Shown here: in pieces, positions 37,101 to 52,100 of the stretch | Layout: each line of letters opens with the position of its first letter | How positions within the stretch are numbered: position 1 is the first letter of the stretch | From: Cardiocondyla obscurior | Taxonomy: Eukaryota; Arthropoda; Insecta; Hymenoptera; Formicidae | Direction of reading: 5' to 3' | NCBI RefSeq assembly: GCF_019399895.1 | Contig: NC_091882.1 | Coordinates: 930,001-994,000 of the forward strand | DNA: 64,000 nt | Translations under genes and position numbers: made by a program | Notes under the pieces: generated by a model | Told to the model about the DNA's origin: nothing | Databases searched by the model: none | Seen by the model: the letters and a program-made list of their open reading frames with translations, nothing else

Positions 37101-40100
37101 TCACAACGATCGATTACGCGAGTCCCGGTTGTGCGAGCCTTAACTGGACATCGTGCGTCATCCGAGGAGTTCATTGCTTGCAGCAGAGAACGTGAGCCGA
37201 TCACACTCCTGTCACCGGTCTTCCCATGTTAAGGAAGAACACCCGTTAGCACGTTGCGTATGAAGAGAAATTTCTGCGACGGATCGATTGTCCGATGTAA
37301 ATGAGCTCTAAATTCCGTGCACTTTTTTTTTCGCACGCTTTCTGCAAATGTGCCGATTTTGAAACTTTCATCTCATTCTTGAGCAAAATTCTTTTCTAAC
37401 TGTGCTCTTCAAATTTTTATTTTTATTTTTTTTTTTATAATTCGATAAAATCAAAATTCTTTCAAAGAATTTTATGCGTCAGAGTTGTATTCGCTATGCG
37501 TCCGTTATATGCTTCATTTCCAAGCTCAGCAATTCCCACACAAAGCAGGATGATCCGTTTGCAGTCTGCATCGTTTGTGGGATTTTAGCGCGTGGGAAAA
37601 AAGCGGGGCAAATCGTTGCCGCTAATATGGCAATAGAAACGTCAATTTCTATGGAGGCTGACAGATCGCGATATTAAATGAAAAGGCTTGTCTGCTCAGT
37701 GGTGATCATTAACAACAGATAACAAGAACCTTGACGCGCCGCGTTTCAATTTTATCCGGATGTTCTTGTCGTCGATTTATTAGTCTTTATATAGATATTT
37801 ATTATCAAATGCAAAAATAAGAATGTGATAACAAATATCTATATAAAGACTAATATATTGTACATGTAGTATACATATAATTAATTTACTGTATTATTAA
37901 ATCAGAATTTATAGCTTCAAAAAGATTTGAATTAAGTAAAACAAAATGTATAAAAAATTTATAGGAATTATTTTAAGGTATTGTTACGTAGCGTCGTGAT
38001 TATAACGAAGCGCGTATTTTACCCAAGCCAGAAACTAATTATCCCGCGAAAACGTGTGCCGTTACGCGCAATATAACGCGAATCTTTTAACGAGGTTGGC
38101 GAAGCGAAAAACCTTGGCTGTTGGTCGCACGATCTACGCGGATATGGCGTTATGGATGTACTCGTCGAATCCTTGCTTTTCCGCCTCTGCTCCCGCATCA
38201 TCTTACGTCTTTTTCGCGCCGTCGAGCTTTTCGTTGCTCAAAGAATAGAAAATTTATTTGTTGCAACGTATCATAGATGGTAAAACTCAAGGTGGCAGTT
38301 TTGCCAAAGATAAATCATAGAAATCATTTCGTTAAAAGTTATGCGAAAGAATGCAAGACGGCCTATATGCGAATGCAGCTCGCGATTGCAGCCTCGACGG
38401 CGAGAAGCGGCAGTCCGTTACATCCAGCAATAGATCTCCATACGGTACACGGCAATTTTGTCACGAACCGTTAGAAAATCGGTGGCGGAGGCGTCTTTGT
38501 CATCACGGGCGTACTTTTTAATCGCTGACACACTAATTTGCGCTGACGAATTAGTTAGAATGGTATCTTCGCCACGTCCGCGCGATCTCTCTTACTTTTC
38601 CATTGAGTCACGATGCGTAATCGCGGTATTTCTCGACTCGACGATCAATCTATCGGGGACGAGTATCGAACAAATAGACCTTCGGAAAACGAGACATATA
38701 TGGATACGGCTGAAAGCCTTGCAAATCACAGCCACGCATCTATGATTTTAAGGGCAAATATTGGTAGCTTACACACGAGTATGAACGTATTAATAAAAAT
38801 ATAAAGAACTGAAATATATGTTCTTTATAATTTTCACCTATGAAACAAGTGTTGTCCGTATAAATTCAATTCTTATATTTCTTTTTATTGCGCTTTGCAA
38901 ATTAATTTTTTTTACTAATTTTGACTCCTGACATTTCGACAGCCTCCGTGATACATGTCGTTTCTCTCGCGCCTTTATTCTTGTATCTCACGCGACTTGT
39001 AACTCGACCCCACTTCCTACATTCGTGCGCGTGGAAAATAGCGATGTTGCAACAAGCTTTACTGTTAGGTGACGCGTTTTACGATGCTGCTGCAAATCGG
39101 CGGATCGTACTTGTAAATAAGAAAACGAGAAAAAATATAAAATGTAACGGCTTCGGTGCGCTGTACGATCGCACGAAGCGTGCGACGCGAGAATCTTCTC
39201 GCCATGTGCGTGACGTCGAGCGTGTGCGAAGCACGATTATAATTTTACACGTCAAATAAACCGAGGCGTTTGTACTGCTCGATGGTAGCTATTGTCAATT
39301 AGGAACGTAAAACGCTATCGCGCTACTCCGCCAAGTTAATCATCACGTTGTTGGTCAATGCTCCTATCATCATTTTCCCACGTCGGATGTTATTAGATGA
39401 CGAGCACTAATACCGTCTTACATTTTTCTATGCGCAAACAGAAGCAATAGACAATATCTCCTTTAAAACTAATTAACCAGAGTATTCTCACGTACGAACG
39501 TAATATTATTACGGCACTCATTTTCAATTTACTTAAAAATGATTATTTTTATTTAGAACTTTTGTCGACGCTGATTGTTCGCTCTTACTGCCAATGCTAC
39601 GTTGTACATATGTCGAAATCGATTCGGTGGTCAAACGAGCTCTGCACTCGTTCGGTCTTGTGCTGTGTATTTGTGAGAGTAACCTAAAGAACTTTCACTT
39701 CACTGCAGAATAATTCTGTCTCGCTTCGCTCGCCGCTCTCTTGTTACTCTGGTGGGCGTAAGTTTTAGGGCTAAATCGCTATCTGCTTTGTACTTTGTTG
39801 ATTCATGCCGGATGTTGCCTCAGGCAAGCGCGATCAACGTTCGATCGTGGCTAGAATTCGGATTTCTAAATAGGATGTAACCGCAGGTCGAGGCTGCCCG
39901 ATTCTTCTTCTGGGATGTAAAATAGTTTTCTCCAATATTGATATTTTATTGAGTATTATTGCTTCCGTTTAATACGCATCATTGTGCAGATATCGTAATT
40001 GCGATTATCATATCGTTAAGTATCTCGATAAAAAATTATTTGAAATGGAAGATGGATAACAGCAATCAAAGGGTAATGCGACTTAGATTGCGTCGGAGTT

Positions 40101-43100
40101 GATAAATTACACGACGTAGAGATTTCTCTGTAAAATGTTCGCCACTTTATGTCAAAGTTTAAACGCTGCCTGTATCCGACTCATTGCCCCGGCTTATTTT
40201 ATTAGCGACTCTGGCGATGATGCGTGGCAAAATTGTATTTTAATGTCCGTCCCGTGAACAACGTCTATTATTTGACGCAATTGACCGTCCGCACGGATAC
40301 TGACCTAAACTTCCTCTGTGCGTTCAAGGTTCATTATGAAATGAAAATAATCAATGTATGGCGGCGGGAGTTACGAGAACAGAGAAGACCTTCTAGAGAA
40401 AAACCGTAAACGTAAACCGATTCCAATAAGTGCGACAAAGAGAAAGCCATCTCGCATGTTTTGTCTTTCTACAATTAACATACATGTATAAATAATATTC
40501 ATATATGCGTACATACGATGTGTCTTGACACACATGCGGATTTGCGAAATGAAAGAGAGACCTCAGATAATTAGAACGCTGCTGTACCGTTTTTTTTTTT
40601 TTTTTTTTATTCCATCCTTCCATTGTCAGTCTTGTAATTAAATCATTCGTATTCATTAAATCAATTACTTTGTTGCGATAACTATCAGAATTTAATAGCA
40701 GATTTCCGTTATTTTTATTTTGCGGTGCGCTTTACATATGCAAGTGTGAATTTAGCTTTGATACTTTTAGAAAATAAGGGTTACTGCCCGTGCACCGGCG
40801 TAACAAAGAGAACGCATTCAAACAAAAGGAACTACTTCGTTTGCATTATTTTACTGTGAAATTACGCAAGCGCGTAAAGAGGCTCGTGCGTGAAATCAGC
40901 GCTGCACGTAGGAAGGCTTAGCGCGACGGTTATGCAATTAAATTGTCGATGGTGGGTGCTAAACATGCAAATTCGTTCGCGGATGACATTACGAAGCCGT
41001 AAATGTCTATTACTGAAGAATCGGCGTCGCAATTAGTTCAAGACATCGTGCAAATTAACACTAATCTACGAAAGAAGAATGAAAAATTATTTTCATATTT
41101 CTTGCGCGTACAAAGACTCTATAACACATGATTTTATAGCGATTTGTGCTTAAAATATAGGCAATATAATAAGATATATTACACACTTATCTTCTATCTA
41201 ACAATATATCTTAATCTTTCTGCTTAGTCAATCATTTATAATGCCACTGTTCATAATATAAAAGTTGTCAGTATACTTTGACGTACGAGCAAGCGGTACT
41301 CGTCTTGATCTCTTAATATGGTTTCGCTGTTTGAAACCATAAAGTCGGGAGAAAGTGAATAATTAATTTTGACGCTATCTGCATATTGGTAAATGATTTC
41401 TGTAAGCGGTGGATAATACCGAGTGGCTCTCAAGCGAAGTGGCACGCACGTATAAAATAGCTGTTGTTAGTTAACAAATAATTTTATTATTTCCGCGCGT
41501 TTGATGTCAGCTGCAGCTTTGAGGTCTCTCTTTCTCGCATGCGTGGGACGTACCTCTAACCCCGAGTTTGCACACGCAAAAGAATTATCTCTACGAGCTC
41601 AGGATGTTCTCTAGTCACATATAGACACTTTCACGGCGCCACACAAACGCGTTATTCCCGACCTGCAAGCTTCCATAAACTGAAAATTTCGTGGGCGAGA
41701 CCAGTATAATAAAGAAGAAATCCGTGAAGCCGATGACTCGTAAGCCGGCGTCGTTATTGACCTGATATATCTACTTCAGGCGGAGCTGATAATTAAGTCG
41801 ATTATTCAATACAGCGTATGGCGTCATCGGATTTAAGCATTAAAAATGTGAAGCGCAATCACGATTTGCACGATAATGCCTATTTCTGTTTTGAGAAATT
41901 GATACACCTTGATACCAACGAACACACTATTTCAAACTAATTGTAAGTGTTGTACGTATTAATTTGTTTCTGTTTCAACCGATGACAAAGTCATGATCGC
42001 TATCATTCATATCGTAATATCTCGCGTAGGTGTTGCGCGTGCTTCATATAAACACCCATTGTAATTCATTATGCTCGTATGTCGCATTCAGATATACGTC
42101 GATGAAAAATTAAAGTGCAGAATCGCGTGGTTGAATTATGGCCAAGAGCTACTAACTATTGTAGGATTGCAACAGATAGATATGCTAAAGAAGTACCGAT
42201 AAAAACTGATGTAACTATGTCAATCGCTCGCGGCTGAAAAATCGATGTCAGAGCCTAAGATCGAACACGATGTGACTTCGCATTTCTATCAGTTTTATCC
42301 ATCTATACTACAGAATATAAACGAAATACATGTGCACATTACACATGTATACAATATACTACTATAATTTATTTTTATTATTACGCTTATTAAGGCTATT
42401 ACGCGGATGTTAAATTATAAAGCAAATTTATAAATGTTAATTATAGTAAATAATTAATGTGTTGAAAACTGATCAAGTAATTACCATTTTAATATGTGCG
42501 CATAAACCGTGAACCGTTACATAATGATTTTACTTTCATAATATCTTTGTAATAGCATTAAAGTCACAAAATCTACGTAAATACTGAAAAACATTGCACA
42601 TTTAAACATATTTTCAAGTCTTAGATTTTAAAGATTTTGACCACGAATCTACTAAGTCTAAAAATATCCTGACGCGATAATATACGCGAAAAGACCTGCT
42701 TATATGACAAAATTGAGATAAAGAAACTAGATCCCTCCATATTAAATAGCATGCAGCTGCAGGTTTGTATATCTTACCGAGTTAGGGGTACAGCGGAGGG
42801 GCAGCTCGATGACGTTGCGTGGTGGTTGGGAGGCAAGGAGAACTACAGGTGCATCGCACTCACACGCCCTCCTTTATTACGCGTTCCTCCGCTTCTTCTC
42901 TCCTTTCCCGTCTTTCCTAGTTGTTCCCCTCGCGCGCTTTCCGCTTCTCTTCCTCCACTTCATCCGACTTGGCAAACGCACGTCCTTCCTTCCCTTTTCC
43001 CTTTCGTCCTCCGGTCCTCCTTGCGAGCCTGGCCGCGTGTGCAGTCGTTAACATTTCACCGCTCCAAGTTGATCGCCGTAGCTCTAACTTATTGTGCTGT

Positions 43101-46100
43101 TTGCTGCACACGTAGTGCATTCGCTGCGTCTTGACGAGAAAGAGGCCTACAGGGCCCAGAACGAAGAACGCTTTTGCGTACGGGGATGCTATCTCCTGAA
43201 AATTGCATTTACAGTTGGACGTCCGCCGGCGGTATTGCGAAAGAGAAGGGCGGTAAACAGGAAATAGTTACCGCGGCTTCATTGCGAGCACTCGAGGATT
43301 TAGATTTCTGCGTCTTTGAAACGAATTCCGTTGGAAAAGCCCGATCGTTATCAAATTTTTCCACCGTATCAAGCTGAGCAGACTCTGCGATAAAATGCAC
43401 TTGGAACTTGGTATCGACGTAAGCTTTGCTAAAACAGAAATCTGATATTAGGCTTAATAATACGTAGTATTTTTTTTCTTACTTAAAATATGAACAGATT
43501 GAGGGAGAACATTACCATGCATCGCGTGGCCTATATGTTGGGGTTGATGAATCAACCAACTTCCCTGGTCGCATATTCGTGAATTAGCCACGCGTTGGAA
43601 CGGTGGTCGGCGAAGTGGAGGCTTGTTCGTTGAACAGGTGTTCGACCGGTGTAGGTTTATCCGTTGCGTCTGAAAAACGTTCGATGGTTTCTTGCGGTTT
43701 TGTATCCACGCTTGATTTTCCAACGATTTCCTGCAACCACGGTGCTTTCCATGTGATTTATACGCCGTGAACATCGCAGGGGAATGTTTGCGAGAGCTTC
43801 TATTTTCTATCGCTCTTTTCTTTATCGCGTTTCCGGATGCGGTGCGATCGTGAAAAATCGTTCCCAGGGTGCCGCGAAGTAGTGCCATTTTTTGCAAAAT
43901 CACTTGTGAATTCGTGATGATGCAATTACCACCGGCTCTCGCGTGAAGTCATCGTTGTCGCTGTGTTACGCACGTGTTTAAGAATCTATTTTAATTTCTT
44001 CCGCAACGCATTCTTCGTGAAAGGTTGATAAGCTTCACGTTCAGTCATCACTAAAAATGATTACATTAATAATAAAATCACGCGTTTAACTTACGAGAGA
44101 GATAAATATAGAATATGATTAAAATCGGGGTAATTTGTATTTCCTTTTTTTTTTTACAGCAAAGATGAAACATCTTTGGCCGTTGCTGACATGGATACTT
44201 CTATCTTTGTATCCGGTAAGAAAATATTTTTCTGACAATATTAATTCTTTCACGAGTACAGAGACTAATTATCACATTTTCACTTTTTCTCTCAATGTCA
44301 TTTAAAAGATCATTAATTAAGTGCAACAATATGTTAAAAGCATTTAACTTGATTTAAAACCAGATCTCATTTTAATTATTAAATGTAAGACCGTTTCTTT
44401 TTAACGTAAAAGAAGTAAGAGTAAAGAACGCGGGTGCTTTTTAACATCTAGTACATATAAAATGCGTAATTGATAAATAGTAAATAAAATTAATTAATAA
44501 ATAATTGTGTGTGAAATATATTATACCAATCAACTAACCGAGTCCATTTTTCAGGTCGAATCTCGTAAAGGACTCGGCCATGGATCGAGGCGAGAAGTAT
44601 TCTTCCTGAACCTCGAGGACGGCTACTTCGGCTGCCAGGTTAACGAATCGACAGACATCCTTCAGTTGCTCGAGCTCTCAAAGCTTTGTGACCATCGCGC
44701 CGACTGCTACCAAGGCGTGGACGAACAGCGCAACAGGTTAAAGTGCACAGGTGAGCTATTATATCTAATGAATGAAGACGTACCTGTTTGACGTAATTTG
44801 TTCAGCGATTGTCAGGGTATTCCTATCGCGTAAGCGACCGTGCACCTCACCGCGACAGGAAAAGGTGACGTCGCACGACATTCACCATGCACCATCGTTA
44901 ACATTTCCGTTGTTTCTTCATGTCACGCCGTCGTTCTCGATGTCATTACGGTCGCTAAGTAATTTTCTTCCTCGCGTCGTACACAAACCACAGGAACGCG
45001 TTAAGCATCACGTCTCGTCGGGTCAATTAAGGGGGGAATCTCTTCTCGCGTCATTATTTCACATTGTACCGAGTCACGCCCACGCGCAATTAGTTGCGGA
45101 ATTTTATTCCCATTTTCCACGGACGTTATCTCGCCGGTAAGACCGTAATTGACGTTGTTGAGGCGCCAATGAACCAGTGGGATCACGTTACTCGAATCCA
45201 TCGAACGTATCGCAGCTCTGCAGGCTTGTGAGAAAAACTTCGATGTTCGAGCGACGATTAGACCTGGTGAGAGAAAATTGCGCGATTAGCTGATGGCTAT
45301 AAAGTATCGTTGCAATTTAACCGCCCTTTTTTCTCGGATAATCTTACTTAATGACCAACAAAAATGGCTCGTACCTTTCGCACAGGCCATTTCTAAATAA
45401 GTATGTTCACTGACACTGTGTCGGTAAAATCATTAACTATATTACCTGTGTAAATAAAATTAAATTTTTGTTAAATACATTTAAAAAGTATAAAAAGAAT
45501 TGATAATTAATGTGTATTATAAATTTAGCTTATAATATAAAATATATAACGTTTCGCGGGTTTTTTATTGAACCAGCGACAAAGCGTAAGGCCTCTGCGC
45601 CGCTTTTCATTTAGAATATTAATTAATACATGTTAACTCGGTAAAAGAGATGCCGGCCCGCTCTGTGCTCGTTTAATCTTTCCATGTCTTTTAATGGTAT
45701 ATTATCAAGATCCTTCCAAAAGAACTCGATTTAATTTCAACTTTCGTGCGCGACGTGTATCATTTTATGTTCAATAAAATTAATTCCGAAAGAAATCTAT
45801 ACATGTTAATTTAAAATGTGATATTTTTACATATTTATTTTTCAAGATATAATATAAACTTTTTCAAAATGCTACTAAAAATGTTGCAGATGATTGTACA
45901 AAAGAAGACGGCACTAAATGTCAAAACGGTGTCTGTCTTGATTCGGTCTGTCACTGTAACGATGGATTTGGAGGATGTAATTGTCAAGTTCCAGGTTTGT
46001 AGAACAGTTGACCTGCTTTCTTATACTTATATGCTTACATGTGAACAATAATTTCGAATAATTTAATAATTTAAAAATAAAACACTAAAAAATTATAGAT

Positions 46101-49100
46101 GAGAACGAGTGTAAATATCGGCCCTGTGATATATTTGCCCATTGTACAAATACTCTCGGCAGCTTTCAATGTTCCTGTTTTCCCGGATATCGAGGCGATG
46201 GCTTTCACTGCGAGGGTAATTATCCTGCCGCGCGTCAAGCGCTTATTTCCTTGCTAATTGTATCGTATCTCTAGATATCAACGAATGCGATGATCCAGCA
46301 ATTGCCGGGCGTTGCGTCGAAAATGCCGAATGTTGCAACCTACCCTCAAACTTTTTGTGCAAGTGCAAATCTGGGTACATCGGCGACGGCGAGGTACACT
46401 GTGCGGATGTAAATGAGTGCACGGTACCAGGTGCATGTGGCGACAATACCGTGTGCCACAACACACCCGGCAATTATACTTGCACGTGTCAAGATGGATT
46501 TACGGGAGACCCGTTCAACAGTGTTAGTATATCGGCGATAATAATATATAAATATAACATATCTCTGCAATTCAATTTCCTTATTATGAAATAAGTTTTT
46601 TCTTTTTATATGTACGTGTAATGGAAATATTAATTTTAATAATCATTCGTCACGATGGATCCTTGAAAGATACTGGATAATTATCTAATTAGAAATAAAC
46701 TCTCCATTAAATTCACTGAATTAAATTTTGCGTAGTGTTTCGATGTCGACGAATGCAAATACGAGGGTGCCTGTGGAAGAGGTGCGTTATGCGTAAATTT
46801 ACCGGGCGCGCATAAGTGCGAATGTCCTGAGGGATACGACGGCAGTCCTGAAGAGGAATGTAGAGACGTCGACGAATGTCTGAGAAGTCCTTGCGGACGT
46901 TCTGCTCTCTGCACAAACATACATGGCAGTTTTCGATGCTTATGTCCCGATGGAATGAATGGTGATCCGATGACAGGCTGCCACGGTAAGTCCTGAAAAT
47001 ATTCAATTACGAATGTAATATATCATACTGAATATATTATACAAAAAACGTCTGTAAAGCGATAACTCTTTGCAGCGTGAAATAAGCTTAAAATTACACA
47101 TATTAATTATCATGTGCTTCTTAGTAACAATGTTCATTATCATTGACACAGCGATAACATTTTAATAAAGTTATTAATAAAAAGTTAATCTCGATTAAGA
47201 TTTATGGGTGATAATCTAGACTTTTCAAAATCCAATACTGATAAAATTGACGGTCTGTGTGCGACACATTTGCGTTATGTTTTTGCAACAATTTGCTTGT
47301 ACTCACATACCTTGGCGTTTGGCCGAGTTGACTAACTGACCGTCGCCGGTAGATGTGAACGAGTGCGAGGCAAGTTCACCCTGTGGTGCGGAGTCGGAAT
47401 GCGTCAACACCGAGGGTAGCTTCGAGTGTAGATGCCATCCTGGTTATCGAATGGATCCCGCGCATGGATGTGTCGACGTAAATGAATGCATCGGCGGAGA
47501 CGCTTGCGCAGCCAATGCGAGGTGCATCAATGTCCCCGGCTCGTACAAATGCATCTGTCCCCCAGGTTTCATCGGTCAGGGACTAACCCGCTGCGAAAGT
47601 CAGTTACAGTAAAGCTTTCACGTAACGCTATCCACATGCTTAATACTCACCCTGTGATTAACAATATTTATTAACAGACGTGAACGAATGCGAGCGCAAT
47701 CCTTGCGGCGAGAACGCCGAGTGCATCGACACGATCGGTAGTTTCGTCTGCAGCTGCAAAGCAGATTACACCGGTGATCCTTTCAAGGAGTGCAATGGTT
47801 AGCTTACAGATATTACCTTCTTCCTTACAACATACTATCCTCTCAGTAACCACTTGATTGCGCGATCTTAAGGTCCGGAAGCCATTTCTTTTACCATGAG
47901 AATCTCTTCGACCTTTTTTTTTTTTTTATATTGGTTATACGGACAGAAAAATTTTTCTCTACGATTAAAATACATACAATAACGAAGGGCGGAAGCTGTG
48001 TCTCGTGCAACAAATCAACAAAAAAAAATATACTTTAATCGTGGAGAAGGAGTTTTTAATCCGTGTAGCCAATAAAGAAGAAAAAACGTTGAACAGATCT
48101 TGTGTAATGCGTACGTATGTACAGACGAAAGAATTATGTACGAGAAAGTCAGTTGCGACATCTTTGAGTAGATGGCATTGTTAATTAGAATAGAACAAAT
48201 ACCTTGCGAGTAACAAAGATGGAATACGTTTTTAGTATATTTCCGACCCTGTCATATCGACACTATAAATTCATCGACCACTCTAGAATCCTCAAGAACC
48301 GCGGTTTTAGAAACGTCAGACCTCGGATTGCATTATTCCGAACTAATATAATATACATTTATTATACTGTAAGTAGAATTCAAAGATGTCTAATAAATTT
48401 CGATATCGAGGGAGTCGACGTTAATTGACATCATTGCAGTCCCGACAATTGAAATCGGAAATTCTATCTAGCGGACTTTAATCGATCAAACTAATTTATA
48501 ATTAATTGGCTGGTTTCTCTTTGAATTTCTCGTCCCGCAGGATTTCTAGGTACGTAATTTTTACTTTTCTTCTTAGATATCAATGAATGCACAGCTTTGG
48601 AGAATCCTTGTGGCAAAAATGCGATATGCAAAAACGAGAAGCCCGGTTACAACTGCCTCTGCCCACCTGGGTATAGTGCCAGCCCCAGCCCGGCAGTCGC
48701 ATGCGATCAGGTAATAAATCAATAAACCTTATTACGAGTCACCTCATGCATAAGTATGTGGACGAGATCTCGTGTGAGATGTCTCCGAGACAAATATTTC
48801 AAGAGGTGGATCTTCCGGCCGACCCCGCGGTCTCTTTCAACAAAGGCGACAAAAAAAAAAAGAATATCCAAAATAAAGCGTAGCGTCGCGCACAAAGTGA
48901 GACCAACGTGAACCGGTTTTACATCGTTTACCAGCTCTTTTCCAAACTATTTTCGTTGTTTGTACAGCCGCAAAACTGACTCACGGCTTTGTTCATTATG
49001 AATGCACGTTTTTTTTATTCACGCGACTAGAAGATAACAGTATATACGGCGAATGAGACCGGTTTTCATCTCCAAGTACAATGCCTCCGAACGCGACAAG

Positions 49101-52100
49101 AATTCTGGAGAATGATGCTAATCCCGTCGCATCGTTTTCAGACCGACGTGACGACTCTTTGCAAGTCGAATTTCGATTGCGTCAACAATGCCGAATGCAT
49201 TGAAGGGCAATGCTTCTGCAAGGATGGCTTCAAGGCCGTGGGTGCCGAATGTGTGGATTTGGACGAGTGCCTTACTAATCCCTGTGGACCAGCGTCAATT
49301 TGTACCAACACTAGAGGAAGTTATCATTGCGAGTGCGAATCTGGATTTGTTGGCACTCCACCTCATATTCCATGTAAAGGTAATTTTAACTTTTTATTTT
49401 TTTAATATTACAAATATTTTCGGCAAAATAATAAAAAAATGATTGATTTGACCGATTATTTTTCAGCACCGTGTGATGAGGTAACTTGTGGTGAACATGC
49501 TTTCTGTAAAGCTGATGGTCATGAAGCTTATTGCATTTGCGAAGACGGCTGGACTTTTAATCCAAACGATATAGCAGCTGGATGTGTTGGTAAGCATATT
49601 TTTTTTTTTTACAAGTAAACTTTGATTTAAACTTTGATAAATATTTTTTAATGTATACAAAAATCTTATTTATTCAATTATGCAATAATTTAATAAAATT
49701 TTATTTTTGTAGATATTAACGAATGCGATGCGATAAATGGTCCTTCCGGAAGATGTGGTAGAAACGCTATTTGCACAAATGTACCTGGTGGTTTCAGTTG
49801 CCAATGTAAACTCGGGTATTCAGGAAATGCCTTTAAGCAATGCATAGGTATAATATAACTTTATTATTTTTTTTTTATATTTAATTAATTTTGCTAATTA
49901 TATATATTTTTTTAAATAAATACAGATATTGACGAATGTTCCAAACTCGATGTTTGCGGACATGGAGCAACATGTACGAATACCGAAGGTTCTTACACTT
50001 GCACTTGTCCAGAGGAAACTATACCGGATCCCGATCCTTATATTAAATGCGTTGGTATAGTTAGATGCGAAGCCGACGACGATTGCCCAGGAAATGCTAT
50101 TTGTGATCCACAAAAAAGATGCTTGTGTCCCGAGCCCAATGTTGGAAACGATTGTAGACGTATGCAATTTAATATTTTTTATTGCAGATATTAAATAAGA
50201 CCAAAAAGATTTAAAACTAAAAAATTATTTTTGTAAAACAAAATATATTTAGTTTATAATCTTATTTTTGTTTTGTTTTAGATCCATGCGAAGACCTGTC
50301 GTGCGGACCTAATGCGCATTGTATGCTTTTGAACGATGTGGCGACATGCCTCTGTAGCAACGGTTACACCGGGAAACCTGGAGTGAAAAATGGTTGTCGA
50401 GACATTGACGAATGTGCGATAAATCCATGCCCTCCCGGTGCAATTTGCAATAATGAACCTGGGTTCTTCTCGTGTCAATGTCCGAGTGGCATGACAGGCG
50501 ATCCTTACAGTGACGGCTGTCAAAAATCTAAAACACCTCACGTATGTGGTCCCAGTGCACCTTGTCCTGCTGGAGAACAGTGTATCAAAGATGAATTCGT
50601 GGGTAGTAGCGTATGTATTTGTCAACGTGGTTACACACGTGACCACGAAACCGGAAAATGCAGGGATATTAACGAATGTATGGAACTCAGAGAAAAGGCC
50701 GCCTGTGGTGTTAATGCAATTTGTAAAAATCTTCCTGGCAGCTATGAGTGCCAATGTCCACCGGGTTTCAATGGAAATCCCTTCTCACTTTGCGAAGGTA
50801 AGAGATTATTGATTTATAATTTTTAATATAACATTACAAACGTATAATTTTATTAAAACTTGTTATTGAAAAAATTATAGAATGCAACAGCATTGAATGT
50901 CAATGTCAACCGCCGTATAAAATTGTCAATGGTAAATGCATGCTGGCCGGATGCTCGAAGGGTGAAAAATGCCCAAGTGGTGCCGAGTGCATAACAATTG
51001 CCGGTGGTGTTAGCTATTGTGCCTGCCCCAAAGGATATACAACCAAATCTGATGGTTCTTGCGAAGGTATTGTATAACAAAGCGATTATATTAAAAAAAG
51101 TTTTATTTCGATTTGCACATTTAATTGACGATTATTACAAAGAAACAGACATAATTTATTTGTATTATTTCATATGCAGATATAAACGAGTGCATTGTGG
51201 GTCATCAAGTATGCGGATACGGTGCCGAGTGCATCAATTTACCAGGTTCTCATCAATGCGTATGTCCACACGGATACGGCGGCGATCCGTACAACGGACT
51301 CTGCTCTCCGGCGCAAAAAAGATGCACCAACGATCACGAATGTAAAGCCAATGAGAAGTGCGTGCAACCTGGAGAATGTGTATGTCCACCGCCGTTCTAC
51401 ACGGATCCTTTAGATGGAAATCTTTGCAAGAGTAAGTACATTTATTTTAAATTTACTTGTTGCATATATTATGTCATATAGTCAAAATTCCTATTTTCTT
51501 GAAAAATATATTGTTTTTTTTTTCCTTTATTGTTATATAAATTTTACAATTACAGATCCCTGCGATCGTTTCCCATGCGGTATTAACGCAAAATGTACAC
51601 CGAGTGATCCGCCACGATGCATGTGCGAGGCTGGCTTCGAAGGTGATCCGCAGCACGGATGTATTGACGTGAATGAATGTGCGAATAATCCTTGCGGACA
51701 TGGGGCATATTGTATTAACACGAAAGGAGACCATACGTGCGAGTGTCCCAGAGGTATGATTGGCGATCCTTACGGTGTTGGGTGTACGGGAGTTCCGACT
51801 GGTAAGAGTGAGTGCTCGTCGAACGACGATTGTGAGAATTACTTAGCATGTGTCCAAGGAAGTTGCGTCAATCCTTGCGACAATGTACCTTGCGGCCCTA
51901 ACGCATATTGTGAGCCCGATAAACATGCAGCATGGTGCAGATGCGTAATCGGATTTACAGAAGGCAAAAATAACGAATGTGTTTCACGTAAGTGTTAATT
52001 TTATATTTAATAAAATTTTAATTTGATTTTAAAGTAATGTGAAAAAGAATAAATAAGTTAGACTTTTTAAGATTTAGTTTATATACGAAATTAAATTTTG

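Larger units (their letters stand above)
25139..44159 (+). other. dumpy first intron (19 kb)
   Basis: No coding exon is supported here; the many open frames are short and overlap on both strands in GC-richer parts. Items of note are hairpins at 34069-34120 and 37773-37860, and pyrimidine-rich blocks at 31960-32350 and 42840-43060. Simple repeats lie at 32231-32296 and poly-T tracts near 35750-35775 and 40591-40609. Such a long 5' intron in a tightly patterned gene usually holds enhancers or alternative first exons; that is inference. Confidence 0.6.

Noticed and set aside
42751..43134. 127-codon frame as a protein gene
   Set aside because: Composition reflects the CT-rich block; no homology pattern. 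Kept only as a possible promoter region.
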